Shown here: piece by piece, positions 5,109-7,742 of the stretch
Position numbering within the stretch: the first letter of the stretch is position 1
Layout of the letters: each line of letters begins with the position of its first letter
NCBI GenBank assembly: GCA_036398215.1
Contig: DASWHK010000299.1
Location: 1 to 7,742, forward strand
Reading direction: 5' to 3'
DNA length: 7,742 nucleotides
From: DASWHK01 sp036398215
GTDB taxonomy: Bacteria > Acidobacteriota > UBA890
Notes under the pieces: model-generated
The model's input: the letters and a program-made list of their open reading frames with translations, nothing else
What the model was told of the DNA's origin: nothing
Databases searched by the model: none
Program-made: the position numbers and the translations under genes

Positions 5109-7019
5109 ATGCAGAGAAACTACGGAAGCAAAGCGCCCGGGCTCGCGCTCATCCTCGGCGCGCTGGCGCTCGCCGCCGCCTGCGCCGCGCCGTCAGGGCA
5201 ATCGGCCGGCGACGATGCCGTCGATGCGCTCGCCGCCGACGTCCGTGCGCTCATTACACCGGCGGGCCTGGAGGCGCAGGCCGCCGCCATCGTGCGGCAC
5301 GAGCGCCCCTCCGGCAGCGCCGGCGAGTTTGCCGCCATCGACCACATCGTCGAGACGCTCACCGCCGCCGGCGTGCCGGTCGAGGTGCACGAGTACATGA
5401 GCTATGCGAGCACGCCGCTGTCGGCATCGCTCGAGGTGCCGGGCACCGGCTTCGCGCCGGAGACCATCACCTACTCGTTCTCCGCCCCGGCGCAGGGTTT
5501 GGTGGCGCCCGTGGTCGACGTCGGATCGCTGCGCGACCTGCCGCCGTTGCAGGAAGGCACGGGCGAGCGCCTGGTGCTCACCGGTACGGTGTTCGCCCCG
5601 GGCTCGGGTTCCGCTGCGGCCGGCTCCGGCGCCACGGCCGGCGGCCCTGGCGCTGCCGCCCCCGGCTCGGTGGCCGCGGGCTTTCCCGACGTCCGTGGCG
5701 CCATCGCGCTGGTCGCCGGCAACCCCGGCGCGGCGTCGGTCGACCGCCTGGAGATGCTCGGCGCGGTGGGGGCAATCTACGTCAACCAGGACGAGCGGCT
5801 CAACGACCTGATCGTCACCACCACCTGGGGCACGCCGTCACTGCGCAACTACCACCGGCTGCCGAAGCTGCCGGCGGTGCACATCAAGGCGAGCGACGGC
5901 GCGACGCTGCGCGGCATGCTGGCGCGCGGGCCGGTACGGGCGCGCCTCAGCGCCGAGGTCGACGTCGGCTGGCGGCCGCACCGCCTGGCGGTGGCGACGA
6001 TCCCCGCCGGCGCTGCCATGAACGCCCCCTTCGTGCTGTTCGGCGGCCACATCGACGCCTGGTACCACGGCGGCACCGACGAGGGCGCCAGCAACGCCGC
6101 CATGGTCGAGCTCGCCAAGGCCTTTCACGCGCAGCGCGATCGGCTGCGCCGCAGCCTGGTGGTGGCGTGGTGGCCGGGGCACAGCAACGCGCGGTACGGC
6201 GGCTCGACCTGGTTCGCCGACCACTACTTCGACGAGCTGCGCAGGCGCGGCGTCGCCTACGTCAACGTCGACGGCATCGGCCAGATCGACGCGCAGCGCT
6301 TCGGCGCCGCCGCCAGCGCGGCGCTCGCCGGTCTCGCCGCCGAGGTCGTCGTTGCGCGCACCGGCGACCAGATCGAGCCACGCCGGCCGGGACGCAACTC
6401 CGACCAGTCGTTCAACGGCGCCGGCGTGCCGCTGCTGCAGATCAACCACAGCCGGCTGAGCGAGGACGGCGGCTACTGGTGGTGGCACACGCCGGACGAC
6501 ACCTTCGACAAGATCGACTTCGAGGTGCTGAAGACCGACACCGATCTGTACGCCGACGCGCTCGCCGCGCTGCTCGCCGCGCCGGTGCTGCCGGTCGACC
6601 TGGTGGGCCAGGTCGCCACGCTGGGGGAGGCGATCGCGCGCCGCCAGTCGGAGGCGGGCGAGCGCTTCGATCTGTCCGAGGCGACCGCTCGGCAGGAGGC
6701 GCTGTTGGCGCTCGTCGAGCGCCTGCAGGGCGACATCGACCGGGGGGCCATCGCCGCGGCCGACCTCGAGCTGGTGCGCATCATCCGCCCGCTGCACCGC
6801 GTCCTGTACCAGCTCGACGGCCCCTTCCATCCCGACTCCGGCCTCGAAGGCGGCGCGCTGCCGGGCCTGGCGCCGGCGCGCACGCTCGCCGCCGCCGATC
6901 CCGACAGCGACGTCTATCGCTTCGCGGAGGTGACGTTGGTGCGCGAGCGCAACCGGCTGCTGGAGGCGATCGACGAGGCGATCGCGAGCGCCGAGCGTTT
7001 GCTGGAAAGCCTCCCGTAG
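5109..7019 (+). CDS. Divergent M28-family lipoprotein with Gly-His in place of the catalytic Glu-Glu
   Basis: The 636-residue product has a signal (9-24) ending LAAAC with Cys25, so it is probably a lipoprotein. Residues about 105-290 look like a PA-type domain interrupted by a Gly/Ala/Ser-rich insert (164-191). The M28 core follows: H314-x-D316 in GGHIDAW, D324 in GGTDEGAS, D388 in VNVDGIG and H460 in WWWHTPDDT are in the right order to be metal ligands. Where M28 enzymes have Glu-Glu, this protein reads AWWPGHSNARYGGSTW: G357 stands for the general-base Glu and H358 for the ligand Glu. About 170 mostly helical residues follow, comparable to the C-terminal domain of PSMA/transferrin-receptor-like members. 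Hydrolase activity is thus uncertain. Because the surrounding motif is well formed, this is more likely a distinct subfamily than a damaged gene. It is divergent from the oxidoreductase operon. Confidence 0.9.
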   Translation: MQRNYGSKAPGLALILGALALAAACAAPSGQSAGDDAVDALAADVRALITPAGLEAQAAAIVRHERPSGSAGEFAAIDHIVETLTAAGVPVEVHEYMSYASTPLSASLEVPGTGFAPETITYSFSAPAQGLVAPVVDVGSLRDLPPLQEGTGERLVLTGTVFAPGSGSAAAGSGATAGGPGAAAPGSVAAGFPDVRGAIALVAGNPGAASVDRLEMLGAVGAIYVNQDERLNDLIVTTTWGTPSLRNYHRLPKLPAVHIKASDGATLRGMLARGPVRARLSAEVDVGWRPHRLAVATIPAGAAMNAPFVLFGGHIDAWYHGGTDEGASNAAMVELAKAFHAQRDRLRRSLVVAWWPGHSNARYGGSTWFADHYFDELRRRGVAYVNVDGIGQIDAQRFGAAASAALAGLAAEVVVARTGDQIEPRRPGRNSDQSFNGAGVPLLQINHSRLSEDGGYWWWHTPDDTFDKIDFEVLKTDTDLYADALAALLAAPVLPVDLVGQVATLGEAIARRQSEAGERFDLSEATARQEALLALVERLQGDIDRGAIAAADLELVRIIRPLHRVLYQLDGPFHPDSGLEGGALPGLAPARTLAAADPDSDVYRFAEVTLVRERNRLLEAIDEAIASAERLLESLP

Positions 7020-7042
7020 CGCAGCCGGCGAGGCGCCCCATT

Positions 7043-7059
7043 GCTCGCTTCGCGCGAGC
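7043..7059 (+). terminator. Hairpin after the second M28 gene, possible terminator
   Basis: GCTCGC (7043-7048) pairs with GCGAGC (7054-7059) around TTCGC, beginning 24 bases past the TAG stop. No T-run follows, so it may act only as a 3'-end stem. It is also the second stem of the first direct-repeat copy. Confidence 0.3.
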
Positions 7060-7107
7060 GATCCCCCATCTGGACTGGATGGCGGGCGTAGCGCAACGGC
7101 GAGGCGC

Positions 7108-7113
7108 TACAAT
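7108..7113 (+). promoter_or_regulatory. Possible -10 element (TACAAT) upstream of the last gene
   Basis: TACAAT matches the sigma-70 -10 at 5 of 6 positions in a GGCGC-TACAAT-GCTCGC context. No recognisable -35 lies 16-18 bases upstream. It overlaps the right arm of the 7-bp stem in the second direct-repeat copy; the first copy has CCCCAT there and would not function. If used, it gives a leader of about 200 bases for the last gene. Confidence 0.25.
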
Positions 7114-7281
7114 GCTCGCTTCCGCGACCGTTCCCCTCCCGGAGCCGAGCCCGTTGCCGAGTCCTCGCCATCTGATCGTCCGGGCAGTGCCTACCGGGCT
7201 CGCGAAGAAACGGCTTTCTGCACCGAGGGCCCCCGGGCGCCGTTCTCGAGAGGCGCGCGACCGAGGCATAACCGAGCCTAT

Positions 7282-7334
7282 CCCGCACTTCTCATCGCCC
7301 TCCTGTTGCGACGAACGGCGATGAGGAGTGCGGG
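7282..7334 (+). promoter_or_regulatory. 18-bp hairpin enclosing the start codon of the last gene
   Basis: The arms 7282-7299 and 7317-7334 pair at all 18 positions when one G-U pair (7290 with 7326) is allowed, around a 17-base loop. Inside the loop GTT (7305-7307) and AAC (7314-7316) could add three pairs. The ATG at 7321-7323 lies within the 3' arm, so in mRNA the start codon would be fully base-paired. No Shine-Dalgarno sequence precedes this ATG. The structure could block translation until opened, serve as a protein-binding palindrome in DNA, or mean the true start lies elsewhere. The remainder of 7131-7281 shows no gene I can support. Confidence 0.6.
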
Positions 7335-7742
7335 CTGTGCCGCTACCCTCCTGCTGCTGGCCGCCGTCTTCGTGCCCGCCGGCCCGGCGGCCGGCCACGA
7401 CCTCGGCCTCACCCGCACCGCGGTGCTGCTGCTGCCCGACGGCACGTTCCGCATCGACATGATTGCCGATCTCGACGCCCTGGCGCTGGGCGTCCCGCAG
7501 ACCACGGACAACGCCGAGCTGGCCCGCATCCTCGAGTCGATGCCCGCCGGCGAGCTGGAGCAAACCGTCGAGCGCCTGCGCGAGACCTTCCTGCGCCGCG
7601 TCCGCGTGCGTTTCGACGGCGAGACCTTCCTGCCCGAGGTCGACTTCCCCGATCGCGGCGAGGAGCGCGCCCGCCGGGCCGGCACCGTGCTGGGACTGAC
7701 GGCGCGGCTGTCGGGCGCGCTGCCGGCCGGAGCTCGCGAGCT
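7321..7742 (+). CDS. Secreted protein of uncertain family, N-terminal part (runs off right edge), possibly HupE/UreJ-like
   Basis: An open frame with strong third-position G/C runs 140 codons from ATG 7321 to the window edge. Residues 7-24 (AATLLLLAAVFVPAGPAA) form a Sec signal, with cleavage likely near A24/G25, so the mature chain would begin at or next to H26 (HDLGLTRTAVLLL). A beta-rich stretch, LLLPDGTFRIDMIADLDAL, is followed by a charged helix (about 63-92), then RRVRVRFDGETFLPEVDFPD and GLTARLSGALPAG. This pattern resembles the periplasmic N-terminal part of membrane proteins annotated HupE/UreJ, which often begin with a mature AHE- or HD- end; that is recalled resemblance, not a demonstrated match. 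Membrane segments, if any, would lie beyond the window. There is no ribosome site and the ATG sits in a long hairpin. The next in-frame upstream candidate, TTG 7306, is no better. Confidence 0.72.
   Translation, partial: MRSAGCAATLLLLAAVFVPAGPAAGHDLGLTRTAVLLLPDGTFRIDMIADLDALALGVPQTTDNAELARILESMPAGELEQTVERLRETFLRRVRVRFDGETFLPEVDFPDRGEERARRAGTVLGLTARLSGALPAGARE

Larger units (their letters stand above)
7015..7130. repeat. Pair of ~45-bp imperfect direct repeats with stem-loops (7015-7060 and 7087-7130), offset 72 bp
   Basis: Both copies begin CGTAGCGCA, share GGCGAGGCGC, then TGCTCGCTTC and GCG, with a few substitutions and single-base gaps; weaker similarity continues to about 7070 and 7138. 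Each copy has two potential stems. The first, GTAGCGC with GCGCTAC, is perfect over 7 bp in copy 2 (7088-7094 with 7104-7110) but only 4 bp remain in copy 1. The second, GCTCGC with GCGAGC, is perfect in copy 1 (7043-7048 with 7054-7059) and has one mismatch in copy 2. The first copy overlaps the stop codon of the M28 gene (7017-7019). The GTAG head plus stem recalls REP-type extragenic palindromes, but family membership cannot be shown from one window. Confidence 0.65.

Noticed and set aside
4742..7324. An 860-codon plus-strand open frame across the second M28 gene
   Set aside because: It overlaps the real gene in another frame and gives extreme Arg-rich sequence with no motifs. Only its last 70 codons (7112-7324) were kept, as a speculative leader ORF.

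Overview
The window is about 70% G+C and reads as ordinary bacterial chromosome from a Gram-negative type of cell. It shows Tat and lipoprotein export signals, two large M28 metallopeptidases, a GMC flavoenzyme with its Tat-exported small subunit, and a secreted beta-propeller protein. This mix is familiar from soil and sediment lineages such as Acidobacteriota, Gemmatimonadota and some high-GC Proteobacteria, but nothing here fixes the phylum. No tRNA, rRNA, insertion sequence, CRISPR array or phage gene was seen.

Layout: four genes lie on the minus strand and two on the plus strand, diverging at 4800-5108. Reading leftwards from the divergence point come (i) a Tat-signal small subunit of a gluconate-2-dehydrogenase/FAD-glucose-dehydrogenase-type enzyme (4137-4799), (ii) its GMC-type FAD subunit two bases further on (2509-4134), (iii) a canonical M28 zinc peptidase lipoprotein (644-2314) and (iv) the 5' part of a secreted PQQ-like beta-propeller protein running off the left edge (1-429). 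Reading rightwards come (v) a second, divergent M28-family lipoprotein whose Glu-Glu active-site pair is replaced by Gly-His (5109-7019) and (vi) the 5' part of a secreted protein of uncertain family (7321-7742), running off the right edge.

The common theme is the cell envelope. Five products carry their own export signal, and the sixth (the FAD subunit) lacks one and is probably carried out with its Tat-tagged partner. The oxidoreductase pair is clearly one operon. The M28 and propeller genes behind it are separated by 194 and 214 bases of structured spacer and are probably separate or weakly coupled units. No electron-accepting cytochrome subunit is visible.

The least-explained sequence is between genes. 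Two spacers (430-643 and 7020-7320) each hold a pair of imperfect, stem-loop-forming direct repeats offset by exactly 72 bases, with no evident similarity between the two pairs. An 18-bp, nearly perfect inverted repeat (7282-7334) buries the start codon of the last gene. I see no convincing new multi-gene system; the hairpin, the repeats and the altered M28 active site are the observations most worth following.
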